Under the pieces are notes generated by a model. It saw only the letters and a list, made by a program, of their open reading frames with translations. It was not told where the DNA came from and did no database searches. The position numbers and the translations under genes were made by a program. From NCBI GenBank assembly GCA_002189035.1, contig NEEC01000284.1, forward strand, positions 1 to 29,833: a DNA stretch of 29,833 nt. The letters run 5' to 3'. The DNA comes from Utricularia gibba (Eukaryota; Streptophyta; Magnoliopsida; Lamiales; Lentibulariaceae). Below, piece by piece: positions 1 to 12,327 of this stretch; the stretch's first letter is position 1, and every line of letters starts with the position of its first letter.

Positions 1-3000
1 GCCCAAAAACGACAAGCTTTTCCTTGAGAAACCATGTAGGCAGCCATTAAAACCAAACGTTAAGAAATGCATCAAGTTTTTTGCCGAGCAACAAATGACT
101 ATGGGCCCGAGCTCGACTCGACCTCCTTCTCGATACCGTTGCCCCACGAGAGCGCCTCCTCAATATAAAGCATGCGGTTGAGAAAACCATTTTGGGTGCT
201 CATGACATCCTAACTTCAATAAGTGCAGCACGATTTTCGTCGAGTAGGACCCGATGTGGCAAAGGAACCTTGGGTCAGAACGAAGTTCACAACGACATCA
301 CCCGCCCAAAAACGACAAGCTTTTCCTTGAGAAACCATGTAGGCAGCCAATTAAAACCCAACGTTAAGAAATGCATCAAGTTTTTTGCCGAGCTACAAAT
401 GACTATGGGCCCGAGCTCGACTCGACCTCCTTCTCGATACCGTTGCCCCACGAGAGCGCCTCCTCAGATATAAAGCATGCGGTTGAGAAAACCATTTTGG
501 GTGCTTATGACATCCTAACTTCAATAAGTGCATCACGATTTTCGTCGAGTAGGACCCGATGTGGCAAAGGAGTCAGACCGAACCTTGGTCAGAACGAAGT
601 TCACAACGACATCACCCGCCCAAAAACGACAAGCTTTTCCTTGAGAAACCATGTAGGCAGCCAATTAAAACCCAACGTTAAGAAATGCATCAAGTTTTTT
701 GCCGAGCACAAATGACTATGGGCCCGAGCTCGACTCGACCTCCTTCTCGATACCGTTGCCCCACGAGAGCGCCTCCTCAGATATAAAGCATGCGGTTGAG
801 AAAACCATTTTGGGTGCTCATGACATCCTAACTTCAATAAGTGCAGCACGATTTTCGTCGAGTAGGACCCGATGTGGCAAAGGAACCTTGGGTCAGAACG
901 AAGTTCACAAACGACATCACCGCCCAAAAACGACAAGCTTTTCCTTGAGAAACCATGTAGGCAGCCAATTAAAACCCAACGTTAAGAAATGCATCAAGTT
1001 TTTTGCCGAGCTACAAATGACTATGGGCCGAGCTCGACTCGACCTCCTTCTCGATACCGTTGCCCCACGAGAGCGCCTCCTCAGATATAAAGCATGCGGT
1101 TGAGAAAACCATTTTGGGTGCTCATGACATCCTAACTTCAATAAGTGCAGCACGATTTTCGTCGAGTAGGACCCGATGTGGCAAAGGAGTCAGACCGAAC
1201 CTTGGGTCAGAACGAAGTTCACAACGACATCACCCCCAAAAACGACAAGCTTTTCCTTGAGAAACCATGTAGGCAGCCAATTAAAACCCAACGTTAAGAA
1301 ATGCATCAAGTTTTTTGCCGAGCTACAAATGACTATGGGCCCGAGCTCGACTCGACCTCCTTCTCGATACCGTTGCCCACGAGAGCGCCTCCTCAGATAT
1401 AAAGCATGCGGTTGAGAAAACCATTTTGGGTGCTCATGACATCCTAACTTCAATAAGTGCAGCACGATTTTCGTCGAGTAGGACCCGATGTGGCAAAGGA
1501 GTCAGACCGAACCTTGGGTCAGAACGAAGTTCACAACGACATCACCCGCCCAAAAACGACAAGCTTTTCCTTGAGAAACCATGTAGGCAGCCAATTAAAA
1601 CCCAACGTTAAGAAATGCATCAAGTTTTTTTGCCGAGCCACAAATGACTATGGGCCCGAGCTCGACTCGACCTCCTTCTCGATACCGTTGCCCCCGAGAG
1701 CGCCTCCTCAGATAAAGCATGCGGTTGAGAAAACCATTTTGGGTGCTCATGACATCCTAACTTCAATAAGTGCAGCACGATTTTCGTCGAGTAGGACCCG
1801 ATGTGGCAAAGGAGTCAGACCCTTGGGTCAGAACGAAGTTCACAACGACATCACCCGCCCAAAAACGACAAGCTTTTCCTTGAGAAACCATGTAGGCAGC
1901 CAATTAAAACCCAACGTTAAGAAATGCATCAAGTTTTTTGCCGAGCTACAAATGACTATGGGCCCGAGCTCGACTCGACCTCCTTCTCGATACCGTTGCC
2001 CCACGAGAGCGCCTCCTCAGATATAAAGCATGCGGTTGAGAAAACCATTTTGGGTGCTCATGACATCCTAACTTCAATAAGTGCAGCACGATTTTCGTCG
2101 AGTAGGACCCGATGTGGCAAAGGAGTCAGACCGAACCTTGGGTCAGAACGAAGTTCACAACGACATCACCCGCCCAAAAACGACAAGCTTTTCCTTGAGA
2201 AACCATGTAGGCAGCCAATTAAAACCCAACGTTAAGAAATGCATCAAGTTTTTTGCCGAGCCACAAATGACTATGGGCCCGAGCTCGACTCGACCTCCTT
2301 CTCGATACCGTTGCCCCACGAGAGCGCTCCTCAGATATAAAGCATGCGGTTGAGAAAACCATTTTGGGTGCTCATGACATCCTAACTTCAATAAGTGCAG
2401 CACGATTTTCGTCGAGTAGGACCCGATGTGGCAAAGGAACCTTGGGTCAGAACGAAGTTCACAACGACATCACCCGCCCAAAAACGACAAGCTTTTCCTT
2501 GAGAAACCATGTAGGCAGCCAATTAAAACCCAACGTTAAGAAATGCATCAAGTTTTTTGCCGAGCTACAAATGACTATGGGCCCGAGCTCGACTCGACCT
2601 CCTTCTCGATACCGTTGCCCCACGAGAGCGCCTCCTCAGATATAAAGCATGCGGTTGAGAAAACCATTTTGGGTGCTTATGACATCCTAACTTCAATAAG
2701 TGCATCACGATTTTCGTCGAGTAGGACCCGATGTGGCAAAGGAGTCAGACCGAACCTTGGGTCAGAACGAAGTTCACAACGACATCACCCGCCCAAAACG
2801 ACAAGCTTTTCCTTGAGAAACCATGTAGGCAGCCAATTAAAACCCAACGTTAAGAAATGCATCAAGTTTTTTGCCGAGCCACAAATGACTATGGGCCCGA
2901 GCTCGACTCGACCTCCTTCTCGATACCGTTGCCCACGAGAGCGCCTCCTCAGATATAAAGCATGCGGTTGAGAAAACCATTTTGGGTGCTCATGACATCC

Positions 3001-6000
3001 TAACTTCAATAAGTGCAGCACGATTTTCGTCGAGTAGGACCCGATGTGGCAAAGGAACCTTGGGTCAGAACGAAGTTCACAACGACATCACCCGCCCAAA
3101 AACGACAAGCTTTTCCTTGAGAAACCATGTAGGCAGCCAATTAAAACCCAACGTTAAGAAATGCATCAAGTTTTTTGCCGAGCTACAAATGACTATGGGC
3201 CCGAGCTCGACTCGACCTCCTTCTCGATACCGTTGCCCCACGAGAGCGCCTCCTCAGATATAAAGCATGCGGTTGAGAAAACCATTTTGGGTGCTCATGA
3301 CATCCTAACTTCAATAAGTGCAGCACGATTTTCGTCGAGTAGGACCCGATGTGGCAAAAGGAACCTTGGGTCAGAACGAAGTTCACAACGACATCACCCG
3401 CCCAAAAACGACAAGCTTTTCCTTGAGAAACCATGTAGGCAGCCAATTAAAACCCAACGTTAAGAAATGCATCAAGTTTTTTGCCGAGCCACAAATGACT
3501 ATGGGCCCGAGCTCGACTCGACCTCCTTCTCGATACCGTTGCCCCACGAGAGCGCCTCCTCAGATATAAAGCATGCGGTTGAGAAAACCATTTTGGGTGC
3601 TCATGACATCCTAACTTCAATAAGTGCAGCACGATTTTCGTCGAGTAGGACCCGATGTGGCAAAGGAGTCAGACCGAACCTTGGGTCAGAACGAAGTTCA
3701 CAACGACATCACCCGCCAAAAACGACAAGCTTTTCCTTGAGAAACCATGTAGGCAGCCAATTAAAACCCAACGTTAAGAAATGCATCAAGTTTTTTGCCG
3801 AGCCACAAATGACTATGGGCCCGAGCTCGACTCGACCTCCTTCTCGATACCGTTGCCCACGAGAGCGCCTCCTCAGATATAAAGCATGCGGTTGAGAAAA
3901 CCATTTTGGGTGCTCATGACATCCTAACTTCAATAAGTGCAGCACGATTTTCGTCGAGTAGGACCCGATGTGGCAAAGGAGTCAGACCGAACCTTGGGTC
4001 AGAACGAAGTTCACAACGACATCACCCGCCCAAAAACGACAAGCTTTTCCTTGAGAAACCATGTAGGCAGCCAATTAAAACCCAACGTTAAGAAATGCAT
4101 CAAGTTTTTTTGCCGAGCTACAAATGACTATGGGCCCGAGCTCGACTCGACCTCCTTCTCGATACCGTTGCCCACGAGAGCGCCTCCTCAGATATAAAGC
4201 ATGCGGTTGAGAAAACCATTTTGGGTGCTTATGACATCCTAACTTCAATAAGTGCATCACGATTTTCGTCGAGTAGGACCCGATGTGGCAAAGGAGTCAG
4301 ACCGAACCTTGGGTCAGAACGAAGTTCACAACGACATCACCCGCCCAAACGACAAGCTTTTCCTTGAGAAACCATGTAGGCAGCCAATTAAAACCCAACG
4401 TTAAGAAATGCATCAAGTTTTTTGCCGAGCCACAAATGACTATGGGCCCGAGCTCGACTCGACCTCCTTCTCGATACCGTTGCCCCACGAGAGCGCCTCC
4501 TCAGATATAAAGCATGCGGTTGAGAAAACCATTTTGGGTGCTCATGACATCCTAACTTCAATAAGTGCAGCACGATTTTCGTCGAGTAGGACCCGATGTG
4601 GCAAAGGAACCTTGGGTCAGAACGAAGTTCACAACGACATCACCCGCCAAAAAACGACAAGCTTTTCCTTGAGAAACCATGTAGGCAGCCAATTAAAACC
4701 CAACGTTAAGAAATGCATCAAGTTTTTTGCCGAGCCACAAATGACTATGGGCCCGAGCTCGACTCGACCTCCTTCTCGATACCGTTGCCCCACGAGAGCG
4801 CCTCCTCATATAAAAGCATGCGGTTGAGAAAACCATTTTGGGTGCTCATGACATCCTAACTTCAATAAGTGCATCACGATTTTCGTCGAGTAGGACCCGA
4901 TGTGTGCAAAGGAACCTTGGGTCAGAACGAAGTTCACAACGACATCACCCGCCCAAAAACGACAAGCTTTTCCTTGAGAAACCATGTAGGCAGCCAATTA
5001 AAACCCAACGTTAAGAAATGCATCAAGTTTTTTGCCGAGCTACAAATGACTATGGGCCCGAGCTCGACTCGACCTCCTTCTCGATACCGTTGCCCCACGA
5101 GAGCGCCTCCTCAGATATAAAGCATGCGGTTGAGAAAACCATTTTGGTGCTCATGACATCCTAACTTCAATAAGTGCAGCACGATTTTCGTCGAGTAGGA
5201 CCCGATGTGGCAAAGGAACCTTGGGTCAGAACGAAGTTCACAACGACATCACCCGCCAAAAACGACAAGCTTTTCCTTGAGAAACCATGTAGGCAGCCAA
5301 TTAAAACCCAACGTTAAGAAATGCATCAAGTTTTTTGCCGAGCCACAAATGACTATGGGCCCGAGCTCGACTCGACCTCCTTCTCGATACCGTTGCCCCA
5401 CGAGAGCGCCTCCTCAGATATAAAGCATGCGGTTGAGAAAACCATTTTGGGTGCTCATGACATCCTAACTTCAATAAGTGCAGCACGATTTTCGTCGAGT
5501 AGGACCCGATGTGGCAAAGGAGTCAGACCGAACCTTGGGTCAGAACGAAGTTCACAACGACATCACCCGCCCAAAAACGACAAGCTTTTCCTTGAGAAAC
5601 CATGTAGGCAGCCAATTAAAACCCAACGTTAAGAAATGCATCAAGTTTTTTGCCGAGCTACAAATGACTATGGGCCCGAGCTCGACTCGACCTCCTTCTC
5701 GATACCGTTGCCCCACGAGAGCGCCTCCTCAGATATAAAGCATGCGGTTGAGAAAACCATTTTGGGTGCTCATGACATCCTAACTTCAATAAGTGCAGCA
5801 CGATTTTCGTCGAGTAGGACCCGATGTGGCAAAGGAACCTTGGGTCAGAACGAAGTTCACAACGACATCACCCGCCCAAAAACGACAAGCTTTTCCTTGA
5901 AAACCATGTAGGCAGCCAATTAAAACCCAACGTTAAGAAATGCATCAAGTTTTTTGCCGAGCTACAAATGACTATGGGCCCGAGCTCGACTCGACCTCCT

Positions 6001-9000
6001 TCTCGATACCGTTGCCCCACGAGAGCGCCTCCTCAGATATAAAGCATGCGGTTGAGAAAACCATTTTGGGTGCTCATGACATCCTAACTTCAATAAGTGC
6101 ATCACGATTTTCGTCGAGTAGGACCCGATGTGGCAAAGGAGTCAGACCGAACCTTGGGTCAGAACGAAGTTCACAACGACATCACCCGCCCAAAAACGAC
6201 AAGCTTTTCCTTGAGAAACCATGTAGGCAGCCAATTAAAACCCAACGTTAAGAAATGCATCAAGTTTTTTGCCGAGCCACAAATGACTATGGGCCCGAGC
6301 TCGACTCGACCCTTCTCGATACCGTTGCCCCACGAGAGCGCCTCCTCAGATATAAAGCATGCGGTTGAGAAAACCATTTTGGGTGCTCATGACATCCTAA
6401 CTTCAATAAGTGCAGCACGATTTTCGTCGAGTAGGACCCGATGTGGCAAAGGAGTCAGACCGAACCTTGGGTCAGAACGAAGTTCACAACGACATCACCC
6501 GCCCAAAAACGACAAGCTTTTCCTTGAGAAACCATGTAGGCAGCCAATTAAAACCCAACGTTAAGAAATGCATCAAGTTTTTTGCCGAGCTACAAATGAC
6601 TATGGGCCCGAGCTCGACTCGACCTCCTTCTCGATACCGTTGCCCCACGAGAGCGCCTCCTCAGATATAAAGCATGCGGTTGAGAAAACCATTTTGGGTG
6701 CTCATGACATCCTAACTTCAATAAGTGCATCACGATTTTCGTCGAGTAGGACCCGATGTGGCAAAAAGGAGTCAGACCGAACCTTGGGTCAGAACGAAGT
6801 TCACAACGACATCACCCGCCCAAAAACGACAAGCTTTTCCTTGAGAAACCATGTAGGCAGCCAATTAAAACCCAACGTTAAGAAATGCATCAAGTTTTTT
6901 GCCGAGCCACAAATGACTATGGGCCCGAGCTCGACTCGACCTCCTTCTCGATACCGTTGCCCCACGAGAGCGCCTCCTCAGATATAAAGCATGCGGTTGA
7001 GAAAACCATTTTGGGTGCTCATGACATCCTAACTTCAATAAGTGCAGCACGATTTTCGTCGAGTAGGACCCGATGTGGCAAAGGAGTCACCTTGGGTCAG
7101 AACGAAGTTCACAACGACATCACCCGCCCAAAAACGACAAGCTTTTCCTTGAGAAACCATGTAGGCAGCCAATTAAAACCCAACGTTAAGAAATGCATCA
7201 AGTTTTTTGCCGAGCTACAAATGACTATGGGCCCGAGCTCGACTCGACCTCCTTCTCGATACCGTTGCCCCACGAGAGCGCCTCCTCAGATATAAAGCAT
7301 GCGGTTGAGAAAACCATTTTGGGTGCTTATGACATCCTAACTTCAATAAGTGCATCACGATTTCGTCGAGTAGGACCCGATGTGGCAAAAGGAGTCAGAC
7401 CGAACCTTGGGTCAGAACGAAGTTCACAACGACATCACCCGCCAAAAAACGACAAGCTTTTCCTTGAGAAACCATGTAGGCAGCCAATTAAAACCCAACG
7501 TTAAGAAATGCATCAAGTTTTTTGCCGAGCTACAAATGACTATGGGCCCGAGCTCGACTCGACCTCCTTCTCGATACCGTTGCCCCACGAGAGCGCCTCT
7601 CAGATATAAAGCATGCGGTTGAGAAAACCATTTTGGGTGCTCATGACATCCTAACTTCAATAAGTGCAGCACGATTTTCGTCGAGTAGGACCCGATGTGG
7701 CAAAGGAACCTTGGGTCAGAACGAAGTTCACAACGACATCACCCGCCCAAAAACGACAAGCTTTTCCTTGAGAAACCATGTAGGCAGCCAATTAAAACCC
7801 AACGTTAAGAAATGCATCAAGTTTTTTGCCGAGCTACAAATGACTATGGGCCCGAGCTCGACTCGACCTCCTTCTCGATACCGTTGCCCCACGAGAGCGC
7901 CTCCTCAGATATAAAGCATGCGGTTGAGAAAACCATTTTGGGTGCTCATGACATCCTAACTTCAATAAGTGCAGCACGATTTTCGTCGAGTAGGACCGAT
8001 GTGGCAAAGGAACCTTGGGTCAGAACGAAGTTCACAACGACATCACCCGCCCAAAAACGACAAGCTTTTCCTTGAGAACCATGTAGGCAGCCAATTAAAA
8101 CCCAACGTTAAGAAATGCATCAAGTTTTTTGCCGAGCCACAAATGACTATGGGCCCGAGCTCGACTCGACCCTTCTCGATACCGTTGCCCCACGAGAGCG
8201 CCTCCTCAATATAAAGCATGCGGTTGAGAAAACCATTTTGGGTGCTCATGACATCCTAACTTCAATAAGTGCAGCACGATTTCGTCGAGTAGGACCCGAT
8301 GTGGCAAAGGAGTCAGACCGAACCTTGGGTCAGAACGAAGTCACAACGACATCACCGCCCAAAAACGACAAGCTTTTCCTTGAGAAACCATGTAGGCAGC
8401 CAATTAAAACCCAACGTTAAGAAATGCATCAAGTTTTTTGCCGAGCTACAAATGACTATGGGCCCGAGCTCGACTCGACCTCCTTCTCGATACCGTTGCC
8501 CCACGAGAGCGCCTCCTCAGATATAAAGCATGCGGTTGAGAAAACCATTTTGGGTGCTCATGACATCCTAACTTCAATAAGTGCATCACGATTTTCGTCG
8601 AGTAGGACCCGATGTGGCAAAGGAGTCAGACCGAACCTTGGGTCAGAACGAAGTTCACAACGACATCACCCGCCCAAAAACGACAAGCTTTTCCTTGAGA
8701 AACCATGTAGGCAGCCAATTAAAACCCAACGTTAAGAAATGCATCAAGTTTTTTGCCGAGCCACAAATGACTATGGGCCCGAGCTCGACTCGACCTCCTT
8801 CTCGATACCGTTGCCCCACGAGAGCGCCTCCTCAGATATAAAGCATGCGGTTGAGAAAACCATTTTGGGTGCTCATGACATCCTAACTTCAATAAGTGCA
8901 GCACGATTTTCGTCGAGTAGGACCCGATGTGGCAAAGGAACCTTGGGTCAGAACGAAGTTCACAACGACATCACCCGCCCAAAAACGACAAGCTTTTCCT

Positions 9001-9305
9001 TGAGAAACCATGTAGGCAGCCAATTAAAACCCAACGTTAAGAAATGCATCAAGTTTTTTGCCGAGCTACAAATGACTATGGGCCCGAGCTCGACTCGACC
9101 TCCTTCTCGATACCGTTGCCCCACGAGAGCGCCTCCTCAGATATAAAGCATGCGGTTGAGAAAACCATTTTGGGTGCTCATGACATCCTAACTTCAATAA
9201 GTGCATCACGATTTTCGTCGAGTAGGACCCGATGTGGCAAAAGGAGTCAGACCGAACCTTGGGTCAGAACGAAGTTCACAACGACATCACCCGCCCAAAA
9301 ACGAC

Positions 9306-9610
9306 AAGCTTTTCCTTGAGAAACCATGTAGGCAGCCAATTAAAACCCAACGTTAAGAAATGCATCAAGTTTTTTGCCGAGCCACAAATGACTATGGGCC
9401 CGAGCTCGACTCGACCTCCTTCTCGATACCGTTGCCCCACGAGAGCGCCTCCTCAGATATAAAGCATGCGGTTGAGAAAACCATTTTGGGTGCTCATGAC
9501 ATCCTAACTTCAATAAGTGCAGCACGATTTTCGTCGAGTAGGACCCGATGTGGCAAAGGAACCTTGGGTCAGAACGAAGTTCACAACGACATCACCCGCC
9601 CAAAAACGAC
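9306..9610. repeat. Exemplar short monomer (305 bp, 10-bp deletion)
   Basis: This unit is clean apart from losing ten bases (GTCAGACCGA) between AAAGGA and ACCTTGG. The deletion is bounded by the dinucleotide GA on each side, compatible with slippage or microhomology. The same deletion is seen in units starting at 14, 631, 2185, 2803, 3107, 4354, 4659, 4964, 5582, 7454, 7758, 8685, 9306, 9611 and 13717. Thirteen of these fifteen also carry G at the GTGCAGC/GTGCATC site, so the deletion travels with that base. I found no copy of it to the right of 14021. Confidence 0.9.
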
Positions 9611-12104
9611 AAGCTTTTCCTTGAGAAACCATGTAGGCAGCCAATTAACCCAACGTTAAGAAATGCATCAAGTTTTTTGCCGAGCTACAAATGACTATGG
9701 GCCCGAGCTCGACTCGACCTCCTTCTCGATACCGTTGCCCCACGAGAGCGCCTCCTCAGATATAAAGCATGCGGTTGAGAAAACCATTTTGGGTGCTCAT
9801 GACATCCTAACTTCAATAAGTGCAGCACGATTTTCGTCGAGTAGGACCCGATGTGGCAAAGGAACCTTGGGTCAGAACGAAGTTCACAACGACATCACCC
9901 GCCCAAAAACGACAAGCTTTTCCTTGAGAAACCATGTAGGCAGCCAATTAAAACCCAACGTTAAGAAATGCATCAAGTTTTTGCCGAGCCACAAATGACT
10001 ATGGGCCCGAGCTCGACTCGACCTCCTTCTCGATACCGTTGCCCCACGAGAGCGCCTCAGATATAAAGCATGCGGTTGAGAAAACCATTTTGGGTGCTCA
10101 TGACATCCTAACTTCAATAAGTGCATCACGATTTTCGTCGAGTAGGACCCGATGTGGCAAAGGAGTCAGACCAATTGGGTCAGAACGAAGTTCACAACGA
10201 CATCACCCCCCAAAAACGACAAGCTTTTCCTTGAGAAACCATGTAGGCAGCCAATTAAAACCCAACGTTAAGAAATGCATCAAGTTTTTTGCCGAGCTAC
10301 AAATGACTATGGGCCCGAGCTCGACTCGACCTCCTTCTCGATACCGTTGCCCCACGAGAGCGCCTCTCAGATATAAAGCATGCGGTTGAGAAAACCATTT
10401 TGGGTGCTCATGACATCCTAACTTCAATAAGTGCATCACGATTTTCGTCGAGTAGGACCCGATGTGGCAAAAGGAGTCAGACCGAACCTTGGGTCAGAAC
10501 GAAGTTCACAACGACATCACCCGCCAAAAACGACAAGCTTTTCCTTGAGAAACCATGTAGGCAGCCAATTAAAACCCAACGTTAAGAAATGCATCAAGTT
10601 TTTTGCCGAGCCACAAATGACTATGGGCCCGAGCTCGACTCGACCTCCTGCTCGATACCGTTGCCCCACGAGAGCGCCTTCAGATATAAAGCATGCGGTT
10701 GAGAAAACCATTTTGGTGCTCATGACATCCTAACTTCAATAAGTGCAACGATTTTCGTCGAGTAGGACCCGATGTGGCAAAGGAGTCAGACCGAACCTTG
10801 GGTCAGAACGAAGTTCGACATCACCCGCCAAAAACGACAAGCTTTTCCTTGAGAAACCATGTAGGCAGCCAATTAAAACCCAACGTTAAGAAATGCATCA
10901 AGTTTTTTGCCGAGCTACAAATGACTATGGGCCCGAGCTCGACTCGACCTCCTTCTCGATACCGTTGCCCCACGAGAGCGCCTCCTCAGATATAAAGCAT
11001 GCGGTTGAGAAAACCATTTTGGGTGCTCATGACATCCTAACTTCAATAAGTGCATCACGATTTTCGTCGAGTAGGACCCGATGTGGCAAAGGAGTCAGAC
11101 CGAACTTGGGTCAGAACGAAGTTCACAACGACATCACCCGCCCAAAAACGACAAGCTTTTCCTTGAGAAACCATGTAGGCAGCCAATTAAAACCCAACGT
11201 TAAGAAATGCATCAAGTTTTTTGCCGAGCCACAAATGACTATGGGCCCGAGCTCGACTCGACCTCCTTCTCGATACCGTTGCCCCACGAGAGCGCCTCCT
11301 CAGATATAAAGCATGCGGTTGAGAAAACCATTTTGGGTGCTCATGACATCCTAACTTCAATAAGTGCAGCACGATTTTCGTCGAGTAGGACCCGATGTGG
11401 CAAAGGAGTCAGACCGAACCTTGGGTCAGAACGAAGTTCACAACGACATCACCCGCCCAAAAACGACAAGCTTTTCCTTGAGAAACCATGTAGGCAGCCA
11501 ATTAAAACCCAACGTTAAGAAATGCATCAAGTTTTTTGCCGAGCTACAAATGACTATGGGCCGAGCTCGACTCGACCTCCTTCTCGATACCGTTGCCCCA
11601 CGAGAGCGCCTCCTCAGATATAAAGCATGCGGTTGAGAAAACCATTTTGGGTGCTCATGACATCCTAACTTCAATAAGTGCATCACGATTTTCGTCGAGT
11701 AGGACCCGATGTGGCAAAAGGAGTCAGACCGAACCTTGGGTCAGAACGAAGTTCACAACGACATCACCCGCCCAAAAACGACAAGCTTTTCCTTGAGAAA
11801 CCATGTAGGCAGCCAATTAAAACCCAACGTTAAGAAATGCATCAAGTTTTTTGCCGAGCTACAAATGACTATGGGCCCGAGCTCGACTCGACCTCCTTCT
11901 CGATACGTTGCCCCACGAGAGCGCCTCCTCATATAAAGCATGCGGTTGAGAAAACCATTTTGGGTGCTCATGACATCCTAACTTCAATAAGTGCAGCACG
12001 ATTTTCGTCGAGTAGGACCCGATGTGGCAAAGGAGTCAGACCGAACCTTGGGTCAGAACGAAGTTCACAACGACATCACCCGCCCAAAAACGACAAGCTT
12101 TTCC

Positions 12105-12170
12105 TTGAGAAACCATGTAGGCAGCCAATTAAAACCCAACGTTAAGAAATGCATCAAGTTTTTTGCCGAG
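12105..12170. repeat. Half-monomer core A in the reference unit
   Basis: This 66-bp segment begins TTGAGAAACCAT and ends GCCGAG. It aligns with the segment at 12261-12327 with one single-base gap and about 48 of 66 identities. Shared anchors are TTGAGAAA, CCAT, TGCATCA, the T run and the terminal CGAG. The two cores begin 156 bp apart and the next A core begins 159 bp after B, so the unit splits almost exactly in half. This implies that an ancestral unit of about 157 bp was duplicated and the pair then amplified as one monomer. Confidence 0.8.
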
Positions 12171-12260
12171 CTACAAATGACTATGGGCCCGAGCTCGACT
12201 CGACCTCCTTCTCGATACCGTTGCCCCACGAGAGCGCCTCCTCAGATATAAAGCATGCGG

Positions 12261-12327
12261 TTGAGAAAACCATTTTGGGTGCTCATGACATCCTAACTTC
12301 AATAAGTGCATCACGATTTTCGTCGAG
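12261..12327. repeat. Half-monomer core B in the reference unit
   Basis: This is the partner of core A (12105-12170). It begins TTGAGAAAACCAT and ends CGTCGAG. Outside the cores the remaining 90 and 92 bp of the two halves align only weakly (about half identical without gaps), so the flanks have diverged more than the cores. The A/B relationship holds in every intact unit of the window because it is a property of the consensus. Confidence 0.8.

Noticed and set aside
12245-12252. TATA-box-like ATATAAAG in each unit as a promoter
   Set aside because: The motif is short and AT-rich motifs are expected by chance. It is altered in many units (CAATATA, CAAATATA), and nothing else suggests a transcription unit. 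Satellite transcription is possible but not shown.
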